Shown: piece after piece, positions 23,968-32,850 of the stretch
How the letters are laid out: each line of letters begins with the position of its first letter
Numbering within the stretch: the stretch's first letter is position 1
Assembly: GCA_035623335.1 (NCBI GenBank)
Contig: DASPTQ010000259.1
Location: 34,290-98,289, forward strand
DNA from: JAFAGX01 sp035623335
GTDB lineage: Bacteria; Acidobacteriota; Terriglobia; Terriglobales; Acidobacteriaceae
DNA length: 64,000 bases
Reading direction: 5' to 3'
Translations under genes and position numbers: made by a program
The notes under the pieces: model-generated
What the model saw: only the letters and a program-made list of their open reading frames with translations
What the model was told of the DNA's origin: nothing
Database searches by the model: none

Positions 23968-25305
23968 TTAGTCTCGGACCGCTCGGTCACAGATCTCGAG
24001 GCCGCGATCGATGATCGCAAACCCCTCCCGAAGTTGTTCTTCGGTAATCGGTAGCGGAGGATTGGTGAAGAAGGTATTCCAGCGCACAAACGTGTACAGC
24101 CCTTCTTGGCGGAAGAACTTGCCGAGAGCCGCCATTTCCTCCGAAGTGCCATTGAAGGGGGCCAGTGGCTCCCGTGAACTTCGGCTGCGAATGAGTTCCA
24201 CAATGCCGAACAAGCCGATGGAGCGCACCTCGCCGACCGAAGGATGGCGCTCGCGGAGGTCGGCCAGTAACTGCTTCATGAGCACTCCCATCTTCCGCGC
24301 GTTTTCGATCAAGTGGTCTTCTTCGTAGACTTGGATGGTAGCCAGGGCTGCGGCACAACCCATGGGATGACTGTTGTAGGTAAGTCCTCCGTAGAACACG
24401 TTGTCCTGGAAATGTTGTCGAATGAAGGGACGCATACCCACGGCTCCGAGCGGAAGGTAGCTGCTGGTTAACCCTTTTGCCATCGTCATCAGATCGGGCA
24501 CAACCTTCCAGTGATCGACAGCGAACCACTCTCCGGTCCGGCCGAATCCTGACATGACCTCATCGGCAATCATCAAGATGCGGTACTTTGTGCACAGCTC
24601 CCTTACCCCTTGCAAATACCCCTCGGGCGGCACGAGAACCCCATTTGTCCCCGTGACCGGCTCAAGAATGAACGCGGCGATGGTCGATGGTCCTTCGAGT
24701 TGGATGACCTCCTCGAGTAGGGCCAGCGATTGGGGGGCCGAATCCCAGCCGCGTCGAATTCCGTGATAGGGATCGAGGACGTGAACCACACCCGGGATGC
24801 CCGGTTCGTTGGCCCAGCGGCGTGGGTCACCAGTCAGCGACATGCTGCCGGCCGTCGCCCCGTGGTAGGAACGGTAGCGGGCAAGGATCTTCTGCCGTCC
24901 CGTGACGAAACGCGCGATCTTGATCGCATTCTCATTTGCCTCTGCCCCGCCGTTGGTAAAGAAGAACGTATCCATGTCCCCAGGGGTAATTTCGGCCAGC
25001 TTGGCGCCTAGTCTTGCGCGCGGCTCGGTGGCCATGAAGGGGTTTGCGTACGCCAGGGTGGCTGCCTGTTCGCGGATGGCGTTGATGACACGGGGATCGC
25101 CGTGCCCGATGTTGACGCTCATCAACTGGCTGTTGAAGTCGAGGAAGCGCTTTCCGTCGGGCGTCCAGAAGTAAACGCCCTTGGCCTTTGCTACCGGAAT
25201 GGGATCTACTTTGGACTGCGCAGACCACTCGTACAGCGTGTGTTTCTTAGCCAGAGCGATGATTTCCTCGCCCGTCATACCCCTTGCGACAATGTCAGTT
25301 GCCAT
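23968..25305 (-). CDS. Class III PLP-dependent aminotransferase
   Basis: The 445-residue protein shows class III signatures: GGAEANENAIKIAR, YRSYHGATAGSMSLTGD, and the aspartate loop MIADEVMSGFGRTGEWFA followed by the PLP-binding lysine in MTMAKGLTSSYLPLGAVG. The family transfers amino groups from omega-amino acids or amines (beta-alanine, taurine, 4-aminobutyrate, putrescine) to pyruvate or 2-oxoglutarate; the substrate cannot be read from the sequence. The start ATG is preceded by GGAGAG with 6-base spacing. A -10 TATAAT on the minus strand at 25493-25498 probably belongs to its promoter. It converges with DAHP synthase and is divergent from the CsaA-like gene. Confidence 0.9.
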   Translation of the reverse strand: MATDIVARGMTGEEIIALAKKHTLYEWSAQSKVDPIPVAKAKGVYFWTPDGKRFLDFNSQLMSVNIGHGDPRVINAIREQAATLAYANPFMATEPRARLGAKLAEITPGDMDTFFFTNGGAEANENAIKIARFVTGRQKILARYRSYHGATAGSMSLTGDPRRWANEPGIPGVVHVLDPYHGIRRGWDSAPQSLALLEEVIQLEGPSTIAAFILEPVTGTNGVLVPPEGYLQGVRELCTKYRILMIADEVMSGFGRTGEWFAVDHWKVVPDLMTMAKGLTSSYLPLGAVGMRPFIRQHFQDNVFYGGLTYNSHPMGCAAALATIQVYEEDHLIENARKMGVLMKQLLADLRERHPSVGEVRSIGLFGIVELIRSRSSREPLAPFNGTSEEMAALGKFFRQEGLYTFVRWNTFFTNPPLPITEEQLREGFAIIDRGLEICDRAVRD

Positions 25306-25550
25306 GTTTTTCTCTCCACTCGAAAGGTTCGTGCTTCCCGGCGCTCAACCTACTGAGCTGCGAGTGGACACCGTCCTTGGTTAGCGACTCGTCTTCGAGC
25401 ACCTGCACCGTAACAACTCCCCCAAAGAGGCGTAAGTCGTCAATTCCGCATAGCCAAAACTTCAGGATCCGGCGTCAGAAGCTAGCCCTGCGATTATACC
25501 GAACGCTACCGAAGGTTAGCGAAATCGGCCCGTCGACCCGGACTCCCGAA

Positions 25551-25556
25551 TAGAAT
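25551..25556 (+). promoter_or_regulatory. -10 box of the CsaA-like gene (leaderless)
   Basis: TAGAAT ends six bases before the ATG at 25563, which places the transcription start at or next to the start codon. No Shine-Dalgarno element is present. The -35 region is weak. Confidence 0.5.
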
Positions 25557-25562
25557 TGGTGC

Positions 25563-25916
25563 ATGACGCCAGCACCGGTGAAACCCCCGATTCCATCCGA
25601 CCTTCTCAATCAAATTGACGTGCGCGTGGGCACGATTCTGTCGGTGACCGATGTTGCCAACTCAGAAAAGCTGGTCGCCCTCGAAGTCAACTTTGGCGAC
25701 CACAGGCGCACGGTTCTTGCCGGACTGAAGGGGGAGCGTGCCAACCCTCGCGAGATTGAAGGCAAGCAAGCTTTGTTTGTAGTGAATCTTGTGCCGAGAA
25801 AAATGGCGGGAATGGTTTCCGAAGGCATGCTATTCGACATCGGCTACCTGGACGGGATTACACCGGTGCTGGCGATACCCGAGACCCCTGTGCCGGATGG
25901 AACCAGAGCAGGATAA
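25563..25916 (+). CDS. CsaA-like tRNA-binding-domain protein
   Basis: The 117-residue protein is a single OB-fold tRNA-binding domain, as in the chaperone-like CsaA and the C-terminus of methionyl-tRNA synthetase. It has IDVRVGTILSVTDVANSEKL, then VLAGLKGE and the closing motif VVNLVPRKMAGMVSEGML. CsaA dimers bind tRNA and have been proposed to assist protein folding or export. Length is that of a complete CsaA, not a fragment. The -10 box lies directly before the ATG, so the mRNA is probably leaderless. Confidence 0.9.
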   Translation: MTPAPVKPPIPSDLLNQIDVRVGTILSVTDVANSEKLVALEVNFGDHRRTVLAGLKGERANPREIEGKQALFVVNLVPRKMAGMVSEGMLFDIGYLDGITPVLAIPETPVPDGTRAG

Positions 25917-26064
25917 TGCTCGCCGGCGCTCTTCCTCGCAAGTTGAGTCGAGCAAGAGCGCTCGAAAGCGAGCGGATCACACCCGCGACCTGCCACATGA
26001 GGCTCGAGTCCTACACTCGGCTCAGTTAGGCTGTCAGCGGTTAGCCATGACTTTCGAGATTGTG

Positions 26065-26994
26065 ATGAAGCCTTGGTTCTTTGCTCTCTGCGTGGGGTTG
26101 GCGTGTGGCAGTCTGAGTGCGCAGACGCCTTCCTGGCAGCCATCACCGGGACATAAGCAAGTGCCGATATGGCCGGCAGCGGTGCCGGACGCGCAGCCTG
26201 TCTCGGGGCCGGAGTACACGGAGACGGTCGGTGAGGACCCGCCGGGTGCCGTTGTGGTGGGCAAAGTCTCGCGGCCTACCATGACTGTCTATTGGCCGGA
26301 AGGAAAGAATACGGGGGCGGCGGTAGTCGTGTTTCCTGGCGGCGGCTATTGGGTCCTGTACATGGATCTTGAAGGCACGGAGGTCTGTGACTGGCTGACG
26401 TCCAAGGGAATCACATGTGTGCTGTTGAAGTATCGCGTGCCGGGCGAGCATCTTTCTCCAAGATCCGGGGCGTACCCGAAATCACCGATGGCGCTCGAAG
26501 ACGCGCAGAGAACGGTGGGACTGGTACGCTTTCATGCCGCGGAGTGGCATATCGACCCGCACAAGATTGGGGTGCTTGGGTTTTCGGCGGGCGGACACTT
26601 GGTAGCAGCAATCAGCACGCATTTTCAGCGGCGATTGTATTCGGCTGTCGACGCGGCAGATAAAGAAAGCTGCCGGCCGGACTTTGGCGTGGCGCTTTAT
26701 CCGGGGCATCTGCTGGAGAACACCTCGAAAGATTTCCAGTTGAATCCGTACATTCCGGTTACCCGTCAGACGCCACCGACGTTCTTGGTGCAGGCGGAGG
26801 ATGACCCGATCGACACGGTGAAGAACTCGCTGGTCTATTACGCTGCGCTGAAGAAGGCCGGGGTGCCGGTCGAGATGCATCTGTACGCGCACGGGGGACA
26901 CGGGTTTGGGTTGCGGCCGACGAAGCTTCCAATCACTGGATGGCCCGAGTTGGTGGAATCGTGGCTCGGTACGATTGGGATGATCTCCAAGTAG
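26065..26994 (+). CDS. Secreted alpha/beta-hydrolase (carbohydrate-esterase-like)
   Basis: The 309-residue protein starts with a signal peptide (MKPWFFALCVGLACGSLSAQ). It has an oxyanion-hole motif VVFPGGGYW and the nucleophile elbow GFSAGGH. The acid is in AEDDPIDTVKNS and the histidine in HGGHGFGL. This pattern is typical of the acetyl-xylan-esterase/BD-FAE group that removes acyl groups from plant polysaccharides. The frame is open upstream to 25789, but the signal peptide decides for ATG 26065 (or 26047). It is monocistronic on this strand. Confidence 0.87.
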   Translation: MKPWFFALCVGLACGSLSAQTPSWQPSPGHKQVPIWPAAVPDAQPVSGPEYTETVGEDPPGAVVVGKVSRPTMTVYWPEGKNTGAAVVVFPGGGYWVLYMDLEGTEVCDWLTSKGITCVLLKYRVPGEHLSPRSGAYPKSPMALEDAQRTVGLVRFHAAEWHIDPHKIGVLGFSAGGHLVAAISTHFQRRLYSAVDAADKESCRPDFGVALYPGHLLENTSKDFQLNPYIPVTRQTPPTFLVQAEDDPIDTVKNSLVYYAALKKAGVPVEMHLYAHGGHGFGLRPTKLPITGWPELVESWLGTIGMISK

Positions 26995-27081
26995 GCGTTC
27001 GCCGATCGCATCGGCAGAGTGAACCTTGCTGGCTAAGCCTTGGTGAACATCCGGGGCCAGAGAGCGGGGGCAGGACCGTTC

Positions 27082-28461
27082 CTACCCCCTGTCCTTTACA
27101 TGCGTTGCCTGGCTGGGCTTGATGTTGTGGTTCATGCGAAAAAAGTTGGTCGGATCATACTTGTTTTTTAGGACAACCAGACGATCATAATTGCAACCGT
27201 AAGCTTCGCGGGCTATGGCCTCTCCTTCGTCGGTCACGTAGTTCCCGTACGATCCTGCGACCAAATAGGGCCTCATGGCGTCGCAACACTCTCGTGTCCA
27301 TTGCACGTTCTTCTCGGTTTCCGACGGGTCTGTCCACATGGACCATGCCAGAAAGTTCCACGAATAGTTGCGGTGAGGAAAGGCAGTATCTGTAGCCCCT
27401 ACGCGGGTAGCTTTGCCGTGCCAGTGTTCGACGAAGGGGGCAAACGTGTACGGCGAAGGGCTCTTCGCGACATACCGCACCATGGTTTCAATGGCCTCTT
27501 CGCTCAGGTCTCGCAGGAAATTGGATCGTGTGTACACATGACGGCCCGGCGGGAAGAACGCCTCGAACATGCTCTGAATTTGAAGGTAGCTCATCGCACT
27601 CAGCGCGTCCGCGAGCGGGGAACCGAAGGTGCGCAATGGCTTCAAGATTTTCTCTCCGTCAGCTATCGCTCCGCTGTAACAGGCAGCAATGCCAAAGACC
27701 GGCACCCCGTCCGGAAGCCGGAAGGAACCACCTTGAGTGACCAGTTCGTCCGGGCTATCCGCGGCAAATTCACGCCAAAAGCGCAGTACTTCCCGGGCTT
27801 GTGCCGCGGGATAGAACACGGCACCTCCGAACACCGGACCCACTTCGTGAAGCCGGTATTCAAGAGCAGTCACAATCCCAAAGTTGCCGCTACCGCCACG
27901 GAGTCCCCAGAACAGATCGGCGTTCTCGGAGGCGTTTGCCGTCAGAAAGTGCCCATCCGCCGTGACCACGTCCGCGCCAATGACATTGTCGACCGCGAGG
28001 CCGTACTTGCCGTGCAGCTGGCCCCAGCCGCCGCCCAGGGTCAAGCCGGCGATGCCGACAGTTGGCACGACCCCTTGCGTCGTGGCCAATCCAAAGGCTT
28101 GCGTTTCACGGTCGAACTCACCTAGTTTCAGACCGGTTTCGGCGCGAACGGTTTGCCTGAGCGGATCGACGCGGATTCCTTTCATACCAGACATGTCAAT
28201 CATCAAGCCGTCCTCGCAAACGGCCTTGCCCGCGACGCTGTGTCCACCGCCACGAACCGAGACGAGGAGGTCGTGTTCGCGGGCTGCGCGCACACAGGCA
28301 ATGACATCGGCCGCGCCGGCGCAACGCGCGATGATCGCGGGACGACGGTTGATCGTCGCGTTAGGGGTAGTCCGAGCTTCATCGTAGCCGGCATCGCCCG
28401 GGCAGAAGGTTGAGCCCCGCAGAGAAGTCCTGAGCGTTTGAACCACAGATTCCGGAATCAT
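27082..28461 (-). CDS. FAD-binding oxidoreductase, berberine-bridge-enzyme type
   Basis: The 459-residue protein has the PCMH-type FAD domain with the histidine used for covalent FAD attachment (VRGGGHSVAGKAVCEDGLMID), the GGGWGQLHGKYGLAVDNVIGAD loop, and a C-terminal BBE segment (NYDRLVVLKNKYDPTNFFRMNHNI). Members oxidise alcohols, sugars or other small molecules using oxygen; the substrate is not evident. There is no signal peptide. The start chosen is ATG 28461, preceded by GGGGGAT at 5 bases; the frame extends to 28491 without better support. Confidence 0.88.
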   Translation of the reverse strand: MIPESVVQTLRTSLRGSTFCPGDAGYDEARTTPNATINRRPAIIARCAGAADVIACVRAAREHDLLVSVRGGGHSVAGKAVCEDGLMIDMSGMKGIRVDPLRQTVRAETGLKLGEFDRETQAFGLATTQGVVPTVGIAGLTLGGGWGQLHGKYGLAVDNVIGADVVTADGHFLTANASENADLFWGLRGGSGNFGIVTALEYRLHEVGPVFGGAVFYPAAQAREVLRFWREFAADSPDELVTQGGSFRLPDGVPVFGIAACYSGAIADGEKILKPLRTFGSPLADALSAMSYLQIQSMFEAFFPPGRHVYTRSNFLRDLSEEAIETMVRYVAKSPSPYTFAPFVEHWHGKATRVGATDTAFPHRNYSWNFLAWSMWTDPSETEKNVQWTRECCDAMRPYLVAGSYGNYVTDEGEAIAREAYGCNYDRLVVLKNKYDPTNFFRMNHNIKPSQATHVKDRG

Positions 28462-28602
28462 AGGTATCCCCCAGCTAACAACCAACGGCAACCGATCGGC
28501 TGGAATCTTCGCTTAATGATAAATCCGGTAACTATCGTGCAACAGGAATGAGCGCGCCTTATTTTCTGGGACGAGACTCTGGCGGAATAAGTCCTGCCAC
28601 GC

Positions 28603-28902
28603 GGTAATAAACTGTCAACTGGCCGTAAACCTCTCGCGTACGCCAAGGCAGGTCGTCCGCACGATGCACGCAGAATCCTACAGGATCTACTCAGCCAGGC
28701 CGAGACCAGGCACGTGGACAAGTACTCCATCGGCCTTGTGTACGCCGCCTTGAGCGAACATGACCTGGCGATCGAGTGGCTCGAAAGGGCAGCCAGGGAG
28801 CCTTGTCTCTGGTTTACCTTTATGGCCAACGGTGATCCAAGACTGGATGAGCTTCGCTCCAATCCTCGCTTTGCGCTGTTGTTGCAAAGGCTGATGACAT
28901 GA
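28603..28902 (+). pseudogene. Remnant of a TPR-containing protein (C-terminal end only)
   Basis: About 90 codons in one frame, ending at TGA 28900-28902, resemble the end of the TPR proteins often fused to Ser/Thr kinases or adenylate cyclases. The pattern runs from GRPHDARRILQDLL through DKYSIGLVYAALSEHDLAIE to DPRLDELRSNPRFALLLQRL. No start codon with a binding site and no N-terminal kinase domain is present upstream, so this is most likely the tail of a lost gene. An intact Ser/Thr kinase starts 191 bases downstream. The left boundary is approximate. Confidence 0.6.
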
Positions 28903-29077
28903 GATTCGCCTAATCCCATCCATGCTGACAACATCGCGTGTCGATGACGAGAAATCCCCACCCAAAGACTCTGGATTAGGCTCCAATTCCGGGAGCTATG
29001 CCGACTTCTCGCTCCGAACCGGGAATACCTTCTCGTTGGCCTCTCTAGACTGTGCGGTTGAACTGTTGAAGCCCGGG

Positions 29078-29083
29078 TATAAT
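29078..29083 (+). promoter_or_regulatory. -10 box of the Ser/Thr kinase gene (leaderless)
   Basis: A perfect TATAAT ends ten bases before the kinase ATG, so transcription should begin about four bases before it. No Shine-Dalgarno element is possible in that space. Confidence 0.55.
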
Positions 29084-29093
29084 TGCGCGCAGG

Positions 29094-31670
29094 ATGGCCC
29101 TGATCGCTGGCACCAAACTCGGACCTTATGAAATCCAATCACTGTTAGGTGCCGGCGGCATGGGCGAGGTGTACCGCGCCAGGGACACGCGGCTTGACCG
29201 CAGCGTCGCCATCAAGATCCTGCCCACTCACCTTTCGGACAATCCGGAATTCCAGCAGCGCTTCGAACGCGAGGCGCGGGCCATTTCATCGTTGAATCAT
29301 CCGCACATCTGTCATCTCTACGACATCGGCTACCACGATGACACCAATTTTCTGGTGATGGAGTTCTTGGATGGCGAGACGCTGGCCGATCGCCTGAGTA
29401 AAGGGGCCATGCCGCTGCCGGAGGTGCTGAGGACCGGGATGGAAATCGCGGAAGCCCTGGAGACCGCGCATCGCGCCGGCATTGTGCATCGCGATCTGAA
29501 GCCGGGGAACATCATGCTGACGAAGGCAGGCGCCAAGCTGATGGACTTTGGCTTGGCGAAGCCAACCACGGTGAGTGCGTCGGGAGCAGCCTCCGCGCCG
29601 CTCCTGTCGGCGGCAAAAACCATGAGCGGGCCGACCCCGGTGAGTCCCCTGACCACCGCGGGCAGCATCGTGGGGACGATTCATTACATGTCCCCGGAAC
29701 AGATCGAAGGTAAAGAGGCGGATGCGCGTTCCGACATTTTTGCTTTCGGCGCCGTGCTCTATGAGATGGCGAGCGGCAAGCGGGCATTCGAGGGCAAGAG
29801 CCAGATCAGCGTAGCTTCGGCGATTCTCGAAAAGGACCCGGAACCGATCGCCGCCAGCAAACCGCTGACCCCGGCGGCCCTGGACCACCTGGTGGCAACC
29901 TGTCTGGCGAAGGATCGCGAAGACCGCTTTCAATCCGCTCGCGATGTGCGGCTCGAATTGAAGTGGATCGCAGATTCGCCGTCGCTAACCACTGCTGCAC
30001 CTCCCGCCAAATCTTGGTCGCGGATTATGCCCTGGGCCATTGCGTCGGCGGCAGTCTTGCTTTGCGTGATTGGGGGCGTGTTGTGGATGGGGCGTAAGCT
30101 TCCACAACCTAACTACCGCATGGTTACTTTCCGTGAAGGCACGCTGCAGAATGCCCGTTTCTCGCACGATGGCCAGACCATCGTCTTCAGCGGCCAGTGG
30201 GAGGGTGAGGTCCCCCAGGTATCCACTACGCGCGTGGGCAGCCCCGAGTCACGCCCGCTCGGGATCCCTTCTGCCACATTGGCCGCCGTGTCGGCTTCCG
30301 ATGAACTGGCAGTGCTCGAGGGCTGCGAAGCCATTTTTTTGCTGGACTGCGCTGGGGCACTGGCGACGGTTAACCTGGCCGGCGGTGCTCCGCGGGAAAT
30401 CGTAGCTCACGTCGCCTATGCGGACTGGAGTCCTGACAGTAAACAACTTGCCATCGTGGTCGACGATCCCAACGATGCCCGGCTGGAATTTCCTCCCGGC
30501 CACGTTCTCTATCGCAAGAACAGTGGCTGGCTGGGCCATCCTAGGTTTTCTCCGGATGGCACCCTGATCGCGTTCGAGAATCATCCCCTTGCCTCCGACG
30601 ACGGCACGATTGATGTGGTGGACGTGCAGGGTCAACGCCGGGTCCTGAGCCGGGGGTGGCTGAGTATCGAAGGGCTGGCGTGGCGGCCCGACGGCAAGGA
30701 GATCTGGTTCGCGGCCACCAATAACACTGCCGGATGGGCAGACGGCATTCATGCCGTCACTCTATCCGGCAAGGAGCGAACCGTATTGCGATTTCCCTGG
30801 GTGCGCCTGCTTGACATTTCTGGCGATGGTCGCGTGCTGCTGGCGCACCAGAACTGGCGCCGGCAGTTGTGGGGACGGTTTAGAGGCGATTCCGCGGAGC
30901 ATCCTTACTCTTGGCTCGATGACACCAACCCGACCGCGCTGTCCACCGATGGGCGAGCCCTGACATTCAGCGAATCGGGGGAACTGTATTACATCGCCAA
31001 TGACAGCCAAGCCTATTACCGCAAGACGGACGGCTCTCCTGCGGTAAGCCTGGGGGCCGGGGTCGCCAGCCTTTCACCGGATGGGAAGTGGATCTTGATG
31101 TATCGCCAGGACAAGCTGGTACTCCAGCCCGTCGGCCTTGGAACGCCGCGTGAGTTGAGTGCGCCCGGCGTCACTGGCATCGCGAACGTAACCTGGTCCG
31201 ATGACGGCCGGCAGATTGCCTACGAGGGACTTTTCTCCGGCAAACAGTGGAACGTCTACACGCAAAAGATCGATGGAGGTCCTCCGACCCTGGTTGCGCC
31301 CCATGGACGCGCTGCGTTTCCCGTCCTGTCCGCCGACGCATCCGTTCTCGCCGTCCACGACGACAACGGAATTTCCCTCTACCGCGCCGGCACCAACGGC
31401 CCGCAATCGCTGAAGGGAGCGCTGGCCTCGGAACGCCCGGTCCGGTTCGTGAGTGGAGGGCGCGAATTACTGGTTTCAGGCCCCTCCGGAAGTGCCATGG
31501 ACGTTACGTTGGTTGATCTCACCAGCGGACATCGCCAGCTATGGAAACATCTGCCGATCAGGAGCATCGCCAACGCTTCCGGTCTGGCGGCGACTCCTGA
31601 TCTGGAGTATTACGCGTACGGAACGACGCACTACTCGACCGATCTGTACCTGGTCGAAAATCTGCCCTAA
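29094..31670 (+). CDS. PknB-type Ser/Thr protein kinase with C-terminal TolB/PD40 propeller
   Basis: Residues 1-290 form a complete Hanks-type kinase: glycine loop GAGGMGEV (19-26), ATP-binding K41, catalytic loop HRDLKPGN with D134, DFG at 151-153, and HYMSPEQIEGKEADARSDIFAFG. One membrane segment follows near residue 310 (PWAIASAAVLLCVIGGVLWMG). The remaining 520 residues, presumably periplasmic, contain WD40/PD40-like beta-propeller blades such as FSPDGTLIAFENHP, WSDDGRQIAYEG and LSPDGKWILMYR. This kinase-propeller layout is a hallmark of Acidobacteriota; the propeller may sense an envelope ligand. The total length is 858 residues. Confidence 0.93.
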   Translation: MALIAGTKLGPYEIQSLLGAGGMGEVYRARDTRLDRSVAIKILPTHLSDNPEFQQRFEREARAISSLNHPHICHLYDIGYHDDTNFLVMEFLDGETLADRLSKGAMPLPEVLRTGMEIAEALETAHRAGIVHRDLKPGNIMLTKAGAKLMDFGLAKPTTVSASGAASAPLLSAAKTMSGPTPVSPLTTAGSIVGTIHYMSPEQIEGKEADARSDIFAFGAVLYEMASGKRAFEGKSQISVASAILEKDPEPIAASKPLTPAALDHLVATCLAKDREDRFQSARDVRLELKWIADSPSLTTAAPPAKSWSRIMPWAIASAAVLLCVIGGVLWMGRKLPQPNYRMVTFREGTLQNARFSHDGQTIVFSGQWEGEVPQVSTTRVGSPESRPLGIPSATLAAVSASDELAVLEGCEAIFLLDCAGALATVNLAGGAPREIVAHVAYADWSPDSKQLAIVVDDPNDARLEFPPGHVLYRKNSGWLGHPRFSPDGTLIAFENHPLASDDGTIDVVDVQGQRRVLSRGWLSIEGLAWRPDGKEIWFAATNNTAGWADGIHAVTLSGKERTVLRFPWVRLLDISGDGRVLLAHQNWRRQLWGRFRGDSAEHPYSWLDDTNPTALSTDGRALTFSESGELYYIANDSQAYYRKTDGSPAVSLGAGVASLSPDGKWILMYRQDKLVLQPVGLGTPRELSAPGVTGIANVTWSDDGRQIAYEGLFSGKQWNVYTQKIDGGPPTLVAPHGRAAFPVLSADASVLAVHDDNGISLYRAGTNGPQSLKGALASERPVRFVSGGRELLVSGPSGSAMDVTLVDLTSGHRQLWKHLPIRSIANASGLAATPDLEYYAYGTTHYSTDLYLVENLP

Positions 31671-31775
31671 AGTCCGTTTCGGAAGCTCGGCCGAATCCGG
31701 TTACTTCTGAATTCCTATGAGATGCGGGCAATTGCTGAGCGCCTGGAGCGGCGGCGAATCTGGCGGTGCGGCCTG

Positions 31776-32663
31776 TCACGAGGGAACTAGCCCTGTCCCA
31801 GAAGTTTCCGTCGATGGAGTCAGGTACTTAATAAAGATCACTTCGTTCTGGGCCTCGTTGTAAAGCAGCTCATCCGCGATAGCGCGGGTCAGGGCAATGC
31901 CGAATCCGCCGGGACGCATGCCGAGCTGATCGCGGATGGCCACATGTGCGATAGGTTCTTCCGCCGGTTGGCCTACCGCAGCGTGGGCCAAGTCTTGGAA
32001 GCTGAAGCCTGGGCCAGGATCGGCAACGCGATACAGCAGAATGCGCGAGGAGCGCACGTAAGCAATTCGCACTTTGCGGTTCGGATCTAGCTTTCCTCCC
32101 CACTCCACCGCGTTGAGCAACAGTTCCCTGAATGCCAGTCCAATCGAGTTGCGCAGATCATCGGGAAGATCGGCTTCGAGCTTCATTAAGTAGGATTCAA
32201 TGCGTTCGGCCGCCTCGCGGGTACACGGAATAAGCAGCTCCACCCAATGTGGCTTGGCGGAAATGACTTCGATGGAGGGAGAAGCGTGCTGCTTGAGTGC
32301 TCGCTGTGCCACCTCGACCGCTTCTTTCGGTGGAAAAGGCTTGCTCATGTACTCATAGGCCTGCTCCCGTACAGCGCGCAGCAAAGTCTCGGGCGTGCCA
32401 TCGGAGGTCATGATAACGATCTTCGGATGAGACTCGCCGGCTCGAACCCGGGCAAGCACCTCAAGGCCGGTTAACTTCGGCATCCAGATGTCGAGGAATG
32501 CCAGATCAAAACTGGCTTGTTGGATTTGGCGCAACGCTGCCGCGCCATCCCCCACGGCAGTCACCGCGTAGCCGGCTTTCTTCAGCATGCTGGAGATGGC
32601 AAAGCGGGTGGTGCGGTCGTCGTCGGCCACGAGAATTTCTGCTAAGGGCCGAGTATGGCTCAT
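31776..32663 (-). CDS. Receiver domain fused to an RsbW-like serine-kinase/ATPase domain
   Basis: Residues 1-125 are a canonical receiver (acidic pocket DDD, phospho-acceptor in FLDIWMPKLTG, conserved Lys in YMSKPF). After a short linker, residues 140-285 form a GHKL-type ATPase of the RsbW/SpoIIAB anti-sigma class. It has an N-box SIGLAFRELLLNAVEWGG, a G1-like DPGPGFSF and a G2-like GGFGIALTRAIADELLYNE. The fusion suggests that phosphorylation switches a partner-switching module. It is divergent from the hybrid histidine kinase starting near 32851, the likely phosphate donor. No anti-anti-sigma or sigma gene is adjacent. Confidence 0.87.
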   Translation of the reverse strand: MSHTRPLAEILVADDDRTTRFAISSMLKKAGYAVTAVGDGAAALRQIQQASFDLAFLDIWMPKLTGLEVLARVRAGESHPKIVIMTSDGTPETLLRAVREQAYEYMSKPFPPKEAVEVAQRALKQHASPSIEVISAKPHWVELLIPCTREAAERIESYLMKLEADLPDDLRNSIGLAFRELLLNAVEWGGKLDPNRKVRIAYVRSSRILLYRVADPGPGFSFQDLAHAAVGQPAEEPIAHVAIRDQLGMRPGGFGIALTRAIADELLYNEAQNEVIFIKYLTPSTETSGTGLVPS

Positions 32664-32850
32664 GGATGAGATCCTATGCTGGTCAAGTGGTGAGAATGGC
32701 TAGTTCGTTCAAATGCTACTTCCGCCCAAAGAGAGGGTCAACCGCCCGGGGGTTGTCCCGAAGGTAAGAGCCCAGCAAGTTGCGGGATTACCGGCTTTGT
32801 AACAAAATGAGTCCGTCGTCCCGGACTTTGCGTGTTCCTTGATCGGGGGA

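Noticed and set aside
28458..29138. 226-codon minus-strand frame upstream of the berberine-bridge-type oxidase gene
   Set aside because: Ser/Arg-rich with no motif, and it overlaps the TPR remnant whose plus-strand reading is meaningful.
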